Part shown: positions 19,415 to 29,051 of the stretch, one piece after another
How the letters are laid out: each line of letters opens with the position of its first letter
How positions within the stretch are numbered: position 1 is the first letter of the stretch
NCBI GenBank assembly: GCA_000436035.1
Contig: FR893235.1
Location: forward strand, 5,045-69,044
Source: Prevotella sp. CAG:732
GTDB taxonomy: Bacteria > Bacteroidota > Bacteroidia > Bacteroidales > Bacteroidaceae
Direction: 5' to 3'
Length of the DNA: 64,000 nt
Made by a program: the position numbers and the translations under genes
Notes under the pieces: generated by a model
Databases searched by the model: none
Seen by the model: only the letters and a program-made list of their open reading frames with translations
What the model was told of the DNA's origin: nothing

Positions 19415-20365
19415 CTATTGCAGTAGAATGACGTCTGGTAAGAACAGGTTGAACAACAAGATCAGAGCCATTGCTACCAATATGGTGATGAACATGATAT
19501 TGGTAATCTTACCTTTCGTAAAGGTGCTGAAGTGGGCGATGAGGGGAGCCGTGTTGACTATCATGATGCCACCCAACTCCTTGCCGTGCTGAGGCTGAAG
19601 GATGATGAATATCAGACTCAGCACATCCATGAGGATGAATGAGTCGTATATCATGCGGGTGCGAATCTTGTCGGCATAACTCGTATGAAGGAAATGAATG
19701 GTGCCGATGATGCCCAGGATGACGAGGAAAATGAGGTTGACGACCTCATGCACAGTGACTTGGGAATAATCGAACAGTTCCTTGTAGTTGATAAACTCGA
19801 TGAAATGATTGAGCAAGTCATCCAATGTGTCGGTATATGCGTAATAGCCCGCTGCAAACCAGTAGGGGGTGATGATACCGAGGATGGAAGCGAAGAAAGT
19901 GCGGAGGCTGAAGTTGTTGGAACATGTCAGCATCATCAGCCATAAAAATGGCAGGTAATAGCCAATCTGAACGAATACCATCGAAGCCAAGCCGATGCAG
20001 GTGAAGGCATAGAAGGTCCATCCTGTTGAGGCTCTGTCTTGGTAACCGTTCCATATGATGAGGTAGTAGGCGATGATACACATCGTCACGATACAACTTT
20101 TGAGTGATGGGTCTGGCAAGAATGCCATGGTGATGAGCATCAAGAAACTGCATGATACCATGCGGCTGTAGGTGCGCATCAAGGAGTTGCGGTTGTTGAG
20201 TTCCACCATCAGAAAGGTGGAGATGATGGTGAAGGCAAACTCCACCCAGATGTTATACTGCATAAAACCCACTGCAACCCAAACCAAGGCGGCAAGGGTT
20301 GCAGTTACGGGTAATGAGAAGCGGCTAGCCGCTATCTTGTTTTGTATTCTTTTCTTTCTTAACAC
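19415..20365 (-). CDS. Multi-pass membrane protein of unknown function
   Basis: 316 residues with eight to nine hydrophobic segments and few polar stretches. The start is apparently GTG at 20365, since no ATG precedes the first membrane segment. I recognise no enzymatic motif. It lies between purD (106 bp) and the YqaA gene (46 bp) in the same direction. The short gap upstream holds AT-rich sequence and a small GCTCGnnnCGAGC inverted repeat. Confidence 0.65.
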   Translation of the reverse strand: MLRKKRIQNKIAASRFSLPVTATLAALVWVAVGFMQYNIWVEFAFTIISTFLMVELNNRNSLMRTYSRMVSCSFLMLITMAFLPDPSLKSCIVTMCIIAYYLIIWNGYQDRASTGWTFYAFTCIGLASMVFVQIGYYLPFLWLMMLTCSNNFSLRTFFASILGIITPYWFAAGYYAYTDTLDDLLNHFIEFINYKELFDYSQVTVHEVVNLIFLVILGIIGTIHFLHTSYADKIRTRMIYDSFILMDVLSLIFIILQPQHGKELGGIMIVNTAPLIAHFSTFTKGKITNIMFITILVAMALILLFNLFLPDVILLQ

Positions 20366-20471
20366 AATAATAAATTATAAATTATAAATGATGAATAATG
20401 AATATCACCTTTTGCTGCTCGGATTCGAGCAAGGTTGATTTATCATTTATACATTATTATTTATTCTTTGT

Positions 20472-21740
20472 TTACAAGTCTTGTCCGATGTCAGAGCGGA
20501 AATACTTGTCGGTGAAGTGGATCTTCTGTGCCTCGGCGAAGCTCTTCTTCAGGGCTTCCTCCTTGTCCTTGCCATAGCTGCTCACGCAGATGACACGACC
20601 ACCATTGGTTACCACCTGTCCATCCTTCATGGCTGTACCTGAGTGGAATACTACAGAACCTTCCACCTGGTCGATGCCCTCGATAGGATAGCCCTTCTTG
20701 TAAGCCTCTGGATAACCACCGCTCACGAGCATCACGCAGACAGCTGCACGCTCATCAAACTCGATGGCTCTCTTGTCCAAGTCACCATTAGCCACGCCCT
20801 CGAAGAGATCCACGATGTCGCTCTTCAAGCGAAGCATCACGCTCTCGGTCTCAGGGTCGCCCATACGGCAGTTGTACTCGATGACCATAGGCTCGCCCTC
20901 TACGTTGATCAAACCGAAGAAGATGAAACCCTTGTAGTCGATGTTCTCCTCAGCCAAGCCCTCTACGGTAGGACGGATGATGCGGTCTTCCACCTTCTGC
21001 ATCCACTCCTTGGTAGCGAAAGGCACTGGAGTTACACTGCCCATACCACCTGTGTTCAAACCTGTATCGTGCTCACCAATGCGCTTGTAGTCCTTAGCCT
21101 CAGGCAGAATCTTGTAGTTCTTGCCATCGGTCAAGACGAATACGGAGCACTCGATGCCGCTCAAGAATTCCTCAATCACCACACGCGCGGAAGCGTTGCC
21201 AAACATACCGCCGAGCATCTCCTTGAACTCCTTCTTGGCCTCTTCGAGGGTAGGGAGGATGAGAACGCCCTTGCCAGCGCACAAGCCGTCAGCCTTCAGT
21301 ACGTAAGGAGCCTTCAAGGTCTCCAAGAACTTCAAGCCTTCCTCTACAGTAGTGCCGTCGAAGGTCTCATACTTGGCTGTAGGGATATTGTGACGCTTCA
21401 TGAATTGCTTGGCGAAGTCCTTGCTGCCTTCCAATACGGCGCCAGCCTTAGATGGACCAATCACTGGGATGTTCTTGGTACGTTCGTCAGCCTTGAAGTC
21501 GTCATAGACACCCTTTACCAATGGGTCTTCAGGACCAACTACCACCATGTCAACACCCCTCTCGACAGCAAAGTTCTTGAGAGCCTCGAAGTCGTCAGCC
21601 TTGATGTTTACGTTCTCGCCAACCTCTTGTGTGCCGGCGTTACCTGGAGCGATAAAAAGTTTCTCTACTTTCTCGCTCTGGGCGATTTTCCATGCTAAGG
21701 CGTGCTCACGGCCACCGCCTCCTAACAATAAAATTTTCAT
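20472..21740 (-). CDS. purD: Phosphoribosylamine-glycine ligase
   Basis: 422 residues, full length for the family. It starts with [15 protein letters not shown], continues with [12 protein letters not shown] and the ATP-grasp motifs [24 protein letters not shown] and the signature [12 protein letters not shown]. PurD joins glycine to phosphoribosylamine with ATP in purine synthesis. It lies 39 bp downstream of the dipeptidyl peptidase gene in the minus-strand run. No other pur gene is in view. Confidence 0.95.
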   Translation of the reverse strand: MKILLLGGGGREHALAWKIAQSEKVEKLFIAPGNAGTQEVGENVNIKADDFEALKNFAVERGVDMVVVGPEDPLVKGVYDDFKADERTKNIPVIGPSKAGAVLEGSKDFAKQFMKRHNIPTAKYETFDGTTVEEGLKFLETLKAPYVLKADGLCAGKGVLILPTLEEAKKEFKEMLGGMFGNASARVVIEEFLSGIECSVFVLTDGKNYKILPEAKDYKRIGEHDTGLNTGGMGSVTPVPFATKEWMQKVEDRIIRPTVEGLAEENIDYKGFIFFGLINVEGEPMVIEYNCRMGDPETESVMLRLKSDIVDLFEGVANGDLDKRAIEFDERAAVCVMLVSGGYPEAYKKGYPIEGIDQVEGSVVFHSGTAMKDGQVVTNGGRVICVSSYGKDKEEALKKSFAEAQKIHFTDKYFRSDIGQDL

Positions 21741-21779
21741 TTCTGTAAGTTATTGTATTTATGTGTTATAATTGAATTC

Positions 21780-24083
21780 TTACTTCAGATAGTCGAAGAA
21801 GTACTGGCTGATGCGCTCATGCAAGTGAGTGCTCTGATGACCTCTCATGTTGTGAGGCTCGCCTGGATAGACGAAGAAGTCTGGCTGAGTACCTGCTGCG
21901 ATGCAAGCCTTGAGGAAGGTGAGGCAGTGCTGTGGCACTACGGTCACGTCGTTCAAGCCCTGGATAATCTGGAGCTTGCCCTTCAAGTTCTTCGCCTGGT
22001 AGAGCAGGGAGGTCTTCTTGTAACCCTCTGGGTTGGTCTGAGGAGTGTCCATATAGCGCTCGCCATACATCACCTCGTACCAGTGCCAGTCGATGACAGG
22101 ACCACCTGCCACGCCTACCTTGAATACGTCTGGGTAGTTGGTCATCAAGGAGATGGTCATGAATCCACCGAAACTCCAACCATGTACGCCCATTCTGTCG
22201 GCATCCACGTATGGAAGAGACTTCAGGTATTCCACGCCCTTCATCTGGTCTTGCATCTCTATCTGTCCCAACTGTCGGAAGGTAGCTTGCTCGAAAGCCT
22301 TGCCACGGTTCTCACTGCCTCGGTTATCGAGGATGAAGAGCAGATAGCCCTTCTCTGCCATGTAGGTCTCCCAGCCACGGCTGCAATAGTTCCAACGGGC
22401 ATCCACGTTGTGGGCATGAGGCCCACCATATACATATATAATAGTAGTGTACTTCTTGTTAGGGTCGAAGTTGACAGGCTTCACCATTCTCCAGTAGAGG
22501 TCGGTCTCGCCGTCGGCAGCCTTGATGGTACCGCAACTGTACTCTGGCACGTTGTAACCCTTCCATGGGTTCTCGGCGGTGAAGTAAGGAGTGCGGTCGC
22601 CTATCTCCATGTTGACGATGGCTATCTTGCGAGGCACGGTTGGAGTGGAGTAGTTGTCGTAGAGATACTTTCCGCTCTCGCTCAGTGTAGCGTTGTGCCA
22701 ACCCTTGCCGTTGTCATCCATCATGGCACGCTTTCCTGTCTGTGCATCTACCAAGAAGATATTGCGCTGGATAGGAGAGCACTCGTTGCTAGCGATGATG
22801 ATGCTCTTGTGCTTAGGATAGAAGCCGAGCACATCCATTACTACCCACTTGCCACTGGTGAGCTGCTTCATCTCTATGGATGAGGCGTTGTCTGATGCTG
22901 AAAGACCTTTTGCCTCAGCTTTGCCACCTTTCAATGTACAGATATACAAGTGGTTGTAACCATCCTTTTGGCTCTGCATGATAAACTGGTTGCTGTTCCA
23001 TGGCAAGAACTGGATAGGATGCAAAGGCTCCACGTACTTCTCGTCGGTCTCACGATACAGTTCGGCTATCTTGTCGCCCGTCTCGGCATTATAGCTGACG
23101 AGGCGGCAGTCGTTCTGGTCGCGGTTCAACTCAAACATATAGATTACCTTGTTGTCCGGACTCCAAGCGATATTGGTGAAGTAGCGGTCGGTAGGGTCGC
23201 CAGCCTTCAAGTAGATGGTCTTGCCTGTGGTGCAGTCGAAGACGCCTACGGTTACCTTGTGGGAAGTTTCCCCCGTCATCGGATACTTGTCTGGGGCAGG
23301 GGTTGCGATGCAACTCTGTGTCTCAGGATGATTGAAGTCGTCTATCTCAGGGATGTTCACCTGTGGATAGTCGGTCACCATGCTCTGGTCCATGCGATAG
23401 AAGGCGAGCTTCTCGCCGCTAGGACTCCAGAAGGTTCCCTTCGAGATGCCAAACTCATCACGGTGAACGCTCTGACCATACACAATCTCACGGCTGCCAT
23501 CCTGGGAGAGTTGGAAGTCGTGCGACTTCTTCTCCTTGGTATTCGCATTGCCGCTTGTGCCTGTGAGGACACGTACACAGAGGTTGCTACCCTTCAGATA
23601 AGCGTATGCAGTCTGTTGGGCGTTGGCCTCCAAGAGATTCTCGCCCTCGCCAAACTCCACCTCGCTTACGAGGCGGTGCTTCTTGAAGTCGATGGTGTAT
23701 ATCTTGCTGCCGTTCTGCACCTTGACGATGCTCTTGTCGGCAAAAGGGAACTCTGCGTTGTAGAGAGCTCTCACCTTGATGTCCTTGGTAGGAGCGATCC
23801 ACTGGTTGATTTCGTTGAGGCTGAAGAGTTTGGTCTCCTTGCCGTTCGCCTTGTTGACGAGGTAGCAGGCATCGATGTCTTGGCGAACGAGTTGGTCGCC
23901 CCACCAAGTAGCCCAACGGTTCTTTGCCACCATGTTGCGATAGTTGTTGCCACCGAAGTTGAGGTCTTCGAGGGTGAACGCCTTGTCGCCCTTCTGTGCT
24001 GGCACTACCCCCTGTGCATGGACACTGCTCATAGACATCATAACCAACAATGCTGATATTGCTATTTTATGAAATGATTTCAT
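21780..24083 (-). CDS. Dipeptidyl-peptidase IV (S9B family), periplasmic
   Basis: 767 residues with a cleavable signal peptide (about 23 residues, ending VHAQG). Residues 100-500 form the DPPIV_N beta-propeller, followed by the alpha/beta-hydrolase domain. The catalytic triad is readable: Ser637 in GWSFGG, Asp712 in GLNDVTVVP and His744 in GEPHNM. The double-glutamate motif of DPP-IV should lie near residues 195-200 but I did not confirm it. It removes X-Pro or similar dipeptides from peptides in the periplasm. The gene is 21 bp after the methyltransferase gene. Confidence 0.88.
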   Translation of the reverse strand: MKSFHKIAISALLVMMSMSSVHAQGVVPAQKGDKAFTLEDLNFGGNNYRNMVAKNRWATWWGDQLVRQDIDACYLVNKANGKETKLFSLNEINQWIAPTKDIKVRALYNAEFPFADKSIVKVQNGSKIYTIDFKKHRLVSEVEFGEGENLLEANAQQTAYAYLKGSNLCVRVLTGTSGNANTKEKKSHDFQLSQDGSREIVYGQSVHRDEFGISKGTFWSPSGEKLAFYRMDQSMVTDYPQVNIPEIDDFNHPETQSCIATPAPDKYPMTGETSHKVTVGVFDCTTGKTIYLKAGDPTDRYFTNIAWSPDNKVIYMFELNRDQNDCRLVSYNAETGDKIAELYRETDEKYVEPLHPIQFLPWNSNQFIMQSQKDGYNHLYICTLKGGKAEAKGLSASDNASSIEMKQLTSGKWVVMDVLGFYPKHKSIIIASNECSPIQRNIFLVDAQTGKRAMMDDNGKGWHNATLSESGKYLYDNYSTPTVPRKIAIVNMEIGDRTPYFTAENPWKGYNVPEYSCGTIKAADGETDLYWRMVKPVNFDPNKKYTTIIYVYGGPHAHNVDARWNYCSRGWETYMAEKGYLLFILDNRGSENRGKAFEQATFRQLGQIEMQDQMKGVEYLKSLPYVDADRMGVHGWSFGGFMTISLMTNYPDVFKVGVAGGPVIDWHWYEVMYGERYMDTPQTNPEGYKKTSLLYQAKNLKGKLQIIQGLNDVTVVPQHCLTFLKACIAAGTQPDFFVYPGEPHNMRGHQSTHLHERISQYFFDYLK

Positions 24084-24104
24084 TGATATGTGACTCCTTT
24101 CTGA

Positions 24105-25673
24105 TTAATCGTTGTTGCCAAAATCCTCGAAGCCTCGCTTGCCGCCACGCTTGAAGTCACGGCCACCCTTGCGGTCTCCCTTGAATCCGCCACGCTTGTC
24201 ACCCTTGTCAAAACGTTTGCCACCGTCGCCGCTGCGTCTGTCACGGTCGCCGCCACGCTTTCCGCCGAAGCTGCGTCCGCCCTTGCGGTCGTCATCGTCG
24301 TCACGTCTGCGAGATGCACCTACACGAGGTCTTCCGCCACGGCGAATCTCCTCACGACGCTTCTCAAACTCCTCTAGGCGGTTGTGGAACTTGAAGGTAC
24401 GGATGTCGCCCTCGTCGTTCTCTGTCTCCTCGCTGATGCGCTTCTTGAACTCACGCTCCTTCTTGAAACGGTGCTTCTGAGCCATCTCACGCTTCTCGTG
24501 CTCGGTCTTCACGATGCCGCCCTCAGAACGGAACTCCTTCATCTTGCCATCAAACATCACGTACTTGCGGAACTCGCACTCCAAGCTACCATTGTAAACT
24601 GGTATCTTGATGCTAGGCTTCAAACCGATCTGCTCGAAGCACTCCTCACGGTAGCTCAATACCCAAGCCTCGTTGCCTGTGAACGCCTTCTTGAAGCGCT
24701 CGCCTATCATCTTGTAGGTGCCGAGGAGGTTAGGGGTGGAGATACGCTCGCCGTATGGAGGGTTCATCACGATGATGCTCTTCTCGGCAGGCTGGGTGAA
24801 GTCCTTGAAGTCTTGCTGGGCGATGGTGACGTCCTTGCTCAATCCAGCCGCACGCACGTTCATCGAAGCGGTGTTGACCGCCTTCATGTCGATGTCGTAG
24901 CCGTAGATATGATGCTCGAACTCACGCTCCTGTGAGTCGTCGTTGTAAATCATGTCGAAGAGATCCTGGTCGAAGTCGTTCCACTTCTCGAAGGCAAACT
25001 CCTTGCGGAAGACGCCAGGTGAGATGTTGCGTGCGATGAGGGCTGCCTCGATGGCGATGGTACCCGAACCACACATAGGGTCGATCAAGTCGCACTCGCC
25101 CTTCCATCCAGTCATCAAGATCATGCCGGCAGCGAGTACCTCGTTCAGTGGAGCCTCTACGGATTCCTGACGGTAGCCACGGCGGTGGAGGCTCTCGCCA
25201 CTGGAGTCAAGGCTCAGTGTGGCGTTGTCCTCAGCGATGTGGATGTTGAGACGGATGTCAGGGTTGCTCACGCTGATGTTAGGACGTGTGCCCTGCTTCT
25301 CACGGAACCAATCCACGATGGCATCCTTCACCTTATAGGTGACGAAGCGTGAGTTGCGGAACTCCTCTGAATAGACTACGGAGTCAACAGAGAAGGTCTT
25401 CTTCACGTCCAAGATGTCATCCCACTTGATTTTCTGCACCTGGTCATACACTTCCTCGGCGCTGCGAGCCTTGAAGTGCTTGATAGGCTTCAAGATACGG
25501 ATGGCTGTGTGCAACTGGAAGTTGGCACGATACATCATTTCCTTGTCGCCGGTGAATGATACCATGCGGCGACCTATTTGTACATTGTTGGCACCCAGTT
25601 GGGTGAGCTCCTCAGCCAAGACTGGCTCTAGACCCATGAAGGTCTTGGCAATGAGTTCAAATTCCTGTTCCAT
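24105..25673 (-). CDS. rlmL: THUMP-domain 23S rRNA guanine-N2 methyltransferase with RG-rich tail
   Basis: 522 residues. The order is a THUMP domain (about 1-160), a Rossmann SAM methyltransferase domain with DPMCGSGTIAIEA (SAM loop) and the catalytic NPPYGER, then a charged linker and a C-terminal tail of about 95 residues rich in Arg, Gly, Asp and Lys (RGGRPR, KGGRSFGG, RRSGDGG and similar). The core matches the N-terminal half of E. coli RlmL (m2G2445); the second RlmK methyltransferase half is absent, as usual in Bacteroidota. The tail probably binds RNA. Its start overlaps the end of the serine acetyltransferase gene by 17 nt. Confidence 0.85.
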   Translation of the reverse strand: MEQEFELIAKTFMGLEPVLAEELTQLGANNVQIGRRMVSFTGDKEMMYRANFQLHTAIRILKPIKHFKARSAEEVYDQVQKIKWDDILDVKKTFSVDSVVYSEEFRNSRFVTYKVKDAIVDWFREKQGTRPNISVSNPDIRLNIHIAEDNATLSLDSSGESLHRRGYRQESVEAPLNEVLAAGMILMTGWKGECDLIDPMCGSGTIAIEAALIARNISPGVFRKEFAFEKWNDFDQDLFDMIYNDDSQEREFEHHIYGYDIDMKAVNTASMNVRAAGLSKDVTIAQQDFKDFTQPAEKSIIVMNPPYGERISTPNLLGTYKMIGERFKKAFTGNEAWVLSYREECFEQIGLKPSIKIPVYNGSLECEFRKYVMFDGKMKEFRSEGGIVKTEHEKREMAQKHRFKKEREFKKRISEETENDEGDIRTFKFHNRLEEFEKRREEIRRGGRPRVGASRRRDDDDDRKGGRSFGGKRGGDRDRRSGDGGKRFDKGDKRGGFKGDRKGGRDFKRGGKRGFEDFGNND

Positions 25674-26598
25674 TATTGAATTCTATATCTAATAAACTTT
25701 GTTTCTCTTTCTTGTATTTCTTGGTTCTCGGTTGCATGTCCTTGGTAACCCAGACGTTGGCTCCCACCACGCATCCCTTACCGATGGTGATGCGCCCGAG
25801 AATGGTGGCGTTGGCATAGACGATGACATCGTCTTCGAGGATAGGGTGGCGAGGAATGCCCTTGATAGGGTTGCCGTCCTTGTCGAGTGGGAAGCTCTTG
25901 GCACCGAGGGTGACACCCTGGTAGAGCTTCACGTTGTCGCCGATGATGCAGGTGGCTCCGATGACCACACCCGTGCCATGGTCGATGGTGAAGTGTTTGC
26001 CGATGGTGGCTTCAGGGTGGATGTCGATACCGGTCTCTGAATGGGCAAGCTCGGTCATCATGCGAGGTATCAGCGGCACGCCCAGTTCGTAGAGCACGTG
26101 GGCGATGCGATAGTTGGTGATAGCCTTGATCACAGGATAGCATGAGATGATTTCTCCCTGGCTCACGGCAGCTGGGTCGCCCTCATAGGCTGCCTCCACA
26201 TCGGTAGCGAGGATGCGTCTCAACTTCGGAAATTGCATGATGGCTTTGGCGGCGATGACGCCAGCCTTGGCACGCTGGTGTTGCAACTCTTGTGAGGTTT
26301 CCGTCTCACAGTCGTTGGCGAAGCAGAGTCCGGCGAGTATCTGCTCACTCAGTTTCTCGTAGAGTTTCTCAACTCTCACGCCGATATGGTATTTGATGGT
26401 GGAGATATTCACGGACGAATTGCCGAAATATCCAGGGAAGAGGATGGAGCGAGACAGACTGATGATTTCTTCGAGCGCCTTGCCCGAAGGGAGTGGATTG
26501 CCGTCTCGATGCTGATGGAAGAGACCTTTCAGTGACTCTGGGCACGAAAGCTCCTCGATGGTTTCCGTCAGCTGATGAGTTAATGTATCTTTACTCAT
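25657..26598 (-). CDS. cysE: Serine O-acetyltransferase (EpsC-type)
   Basis: 313 residues. A long helical N-terminal domain is followed by a left-handed beta-helix of hexapeptide repeats. The acetyltransferase signature is visible: GIDIHPEATIGKHFTIDHG (catalytic His), VVIGATCIIGDNV, LYQGVTLGAK and RHPILEDDV. The enzyme makes O-acetylserine from serine and acetyl-CoA for cysteine synthesis. It is the first gene of the minus-strand run and has a good promoter box 61 bp upstream. The 3' end overlaps the methyltransferase gene. Confidence 0.9.
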   Translation of the reverse strand: MSKDTLTHQLTETIEELSCPESLKGLFHQHRDGNPLPSGKALEEIISLSRSILFPGYFGNSSVNISTIKYHIGVRVEKLYEKLSEQILAGLCFANDCETETSQELQHQRAKAGVIAAKAIMQFPKLRRILATDVEAAYEGDPAAVSQGEIISCYPVIKAITNYRIAHVLYELGVPLIPRMMTELAHSETGIDIHPEATIGKHFTIDHGTGVVIGATCIIGDNVKLYQGVTLGAKSFPLDKDGNPIKGIPRHPILEDDVIVYANATILGRITIGKGCVVGANVWVTKDMQPRTKKYKKEKQSLLDIEFNNGTGI

Positions 26599-26658
26599 GT
26601 CGTATGTTGTGTATCAATAAAAATGAAGGCTTGCAACACCTTCTAGCTTTTAAAAGTT

Positions 26659-26670
26659 GGTGCAAAGATA
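26659..26670 (-). promoter_or_regulatory. -7 box for the cysE-led gene run
   Basis: On the minus strand TATCTTTGCACC matches TAnnTTTG exactly, about 61 bp before the serine acetyltransferase ATG. It is the strongest promoter in front of the nine-gene run. Confidence 0.65.
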
Positions 26671-26745
26671 CGACTTTTCTAGCAAACGGCAAAATCGGAA
26701 TGGGGGATTTTGCGTGTTTTTGTACAAATGGGCACAAAAAAGATG

Positions 26746-28095
26746 TTAAATGGTTGCTTGCTTCTCCTTTCTCATATCCCTGAAGGCACTGCAGGCTATT
26801 GGCACTGCCATGATAAAACTGCATACATCTGCCCATGCCTGACACATTTCCACTCCCTGCAAACCGAAGAAGTGAGGGAGGATGAAGATGAGTGGAATGA
26901 AGAAAAGACCACTGCGGGCTGCCGCTATCAGGTTGGCACGGATTGGCTTGCGGATGGTCTGTGTCAGCATGTTGGTGAGCACGATGGTGGCTACCAATGG
27001 GAAACTGATAACTTGCCAGCGCAAAGCCACGGCACCTACGGCTACTACATCAGGGTCGCTGCGGAACAACTCGATGATAGGTTCTGCGAAGATGAAGCCT
27101 ACGATGGCGCAAACTGCCAAGAACACCGAACCGCACTTGATGCAGAAGTAGAACGCATCACGTACGCGACGATACAACTTCGCCCCATAACAGAATCCGC
27201 AAAGCGGTTGGAAACCTTGTCCCAAACCGATTACGATGGCATAGGTGAAGAAGGAGATGCGAGTGACGATGCTCATGCCGGCAATGGCTGCATCACCGTA
27301 TGCGCCTGCTGCCACGTTGAGCACCAGTGTGGATACGCTGCCCAATCCCTGTCGTGAGAGCGATGGCGTGCCACCTGCCGCGATTTCCTTCAGGTAAGTC
27401 TTGGTTGGAGAGAATAGACGAGGCTGGATGCGGATGTTCTGACCTTTGGTCGTCATCCATAGCAGCATCATGCAACCGAATATCTGACTCGTGAGCGTAG
27501 CGATGGCTGCTCCTGTGATGCCGAGACAGAAGTAAAGTATCAGCAGAGGGGCGAGAATGAGATTGAGCAATACACCCGACATGATACCCTTCATGGCATA
27601 GATGGTGTTGCCCTGAAAGCGCATCAAGTTGTTGACCGTCAGCGACATGGTCATAAATGGTGCGCCGAGCAAGATGATGCCCAGGTAACGCTCCGTGTAG
27701 GGGAGAATGGTGGGTGTGGAACCCAAGAAAACACAAAGAGGGGAGAGAAAAGCCTTTCCTATGATAGCGATGAGCAGACCTGCGATGAAACTCAGGATGA
27801 CACCCGTGGCAGCCATCCTTTGGGCATTCTCCACATTCTTGGCACCGAGCTGCCGGGAGATATAGTTGCCAGCACCATGACCGAAGAAGAATCCCACCGC
27901 CTGGATCACCGACATCATACAGAACGACACGCCCACGGCAGCCACGCTCTGCGTGTTGATGCTACCCACGAAATAGGTGTCGGCGAGGTTGTACATGCTC
28001 GTCGATAACATACTGATGATGGTCGGAATCGCCATCGTGAAAATGACACGGTGTATCGGACCATGGGTCAAAAATGTGTAGTTATCCCTCTTCAT
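26746..28095 (-). CDS. MATE-family efflux transporter
   Basis: 449 residues with twelve hydrophobic segments in two similar halves. Typical MATE features are the start GPIHRVIFTMAIPTIISML, the TM2 region YNLADTYFVGS and the C-half equivalent GLGQGFQPLCGFCYGA. Such proteins export cationic drugs or metabolites with Na+ or H+. The residue pattern cannot decide substrate. It lies downstream of the inositol-lipid cluster but is separated from it by a terminator-like hairpin (28115-28138). Confidence 0.88.
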   Translation of the reverse strand: MKRDNYTFLTHGPIHRVIFTMAIPTIISMLSTSMYNLADTYFVGSINTQSVAAVGVSFCMMSVIQAVGFFFGHGAGNYISRQLGAKNVENAQRMAATGVILSFIAGLLIAIIGKAFLSPLCVFLGSTPTILPYTERYLGIILLGAPFMTMSLTVNNLMRFQGNTIYAMKGIMSGVLLNLILAPLLILYFCLGITGAAIATLTSQIFGCMMLLWMTTKGQNIRIQPRLFSPTKTYLKEIAAGGTPSLSRQGLGSVSTLVLNVAAGAYGDAAIAGMSIVTRISFFTYAIVIGLGQGFQPLCGFCYGAKLYRRVRDAFYFCIKCGSVFLAVCAIVGFIFAEPIIELFRSDPDVVAVGAVALRWQVISFPLVATIVLTNMLTQTIRKPIRANLIAAARSGLFFIPLIFILPHFFGLQGVEMCQAWADVCSFIMAVPIACSAFRDMRKEKQATI

Positions 28096-28114
28096 ATCAT
28101 ATAGTCTAAAGTCT

Positions 28115-28138
28115 AAAAGGTCTCTTTCAAGACCTTTT
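28115..28138 (-). terminator. Intrinsic terminator after the inositol-lipid cluster
   Basis: AAAAGGTCT and AGACCTTTT arms around a 6-nt loop, just past the stop codon of the PAP2 synthase gene on the minus strand. It ends the cluster before the MATE gene. Confidence 0.7.
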
Positions 28139-28141
28139 GCT

Positions 28142-28975
28142 TCATTTGTGATTGTCTAGTTTCTTGAATACGACCTTCTCCATCAGCAGTACGCCGATGA
28201 GGGCGGTCAGAATGCCCAGTGTGACATCGATGATGTAGTGGTGACCGCTATAGACAGCTGTCCACCAGATACCCATGCAGATGATGGCGAAGAGGGCGAT
28301 AGTTGTCTTGCGCTTGTGACTCAGCACCGCATAGATGGTAGCTACGAGCATATAGGCGGCGTGAAGGCTAGGTACGGCTGCGAAGACATTGGCATTCTTG
28401 GCATAAAGACTGTGGAAAACTGGAATGCCCATCATACTGTCGAAACGCCCCAATCCTGCCACATTGCCTGGGGTATGGAGGATAGGCTCGAAACCATAGT
28501 TCATCACATACCAAGGTGGCGATGCAGGATGGATATAGTAACCGATGAAACCGATGAGGTTGACCACCAAGAACGACCATGAGAAACGCATAAACCACTT
28601 GTACTGTTTCTTGAAGAAAAGATACAAGGCAAAAGCTACTGGCACAGGTACCCAACAGAGATAGAAGATGCCTGCCATGAAGTCGGCGAAGCCGCAGTGG
28701 TGTACCTTAAACCATTCGCCCGGTATCATCACGTTGGTATGGTCGGCAATCGCCTGAAGGTCAGCGCTGCTGGAGGCGGTGATGCCAAAGAGCGACTTCT
28801 CTGCCTCGTAGAGTCCTCTGACGTCGATGTCGTTGACCAAGTAGTTGGGATAGAAACGCATCGAGTCGTAGGTGACGGCAAAGATGAGCCATGGCAGGAA
28901 GTAGATGGCAAACTGCCGTGTCTTCTTCCACGCATAGAGCAGGGCGAAAGCTACAATGAGATATAGACTGGTCAT
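28142..28975 (-). CDS. Aur1-like PAP2 protein, probable inositol phosphoryl-dihydroceramide synthase
   Basis: 277 residues with six hydrophobic segments. The PAP2/Aur1 catalytic motifs are AAVPSLHAAYML and YSGHHYIIDVTLG, and a third conserved stretch is IHPASPPWYVMNYG. The SLHA and HHYIID forms resemble fungal Aur1, which transfers phosphoinositol from phosphatidylinositol to ceramide. In Bacteroides thetaiotaomicron the equivalent gene stands in a cluster with a CDP-alcohol transferase, a GtrA-like protein and a PgpA-like phosphatase, and makes inositol sphingolipid. The same gene set and order is present here, so the assignment rests on motif plus context. Confidence 0.78.
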   Translation of the reverse strand: MTSLYLIVAFALLYAWKKTRQFAIYFLPWLIFAVTYDSMRFYPNYLVNDIDVRGLYEAEKSLFGITASSSADLQAIADHTNVMIPGEWFKVHHCGFADFMAGIFYLCWVPVPVAFALYLFFKKQYKWFMRFSWSFLVVNLIGFIGYYIHPASPPWYVMNYGFEPILHTPGNVAGLGRFDSMMGIPVFHSLYAKNANVFAAVPSLHAAYMLVATIYAVLSHKRKTTIALFAIICMGIWWTAVYSGHHYIIDVTLGILTALIGVLLMEKVVFKKLDNHK

Positions 28976-29051
28976 TTATAAATGATAAATGGTAAATGAT
29001 AAATATTGGCTGATGCCTATCCGACGGCAGGTGACAGCTGATGATGAAGAC

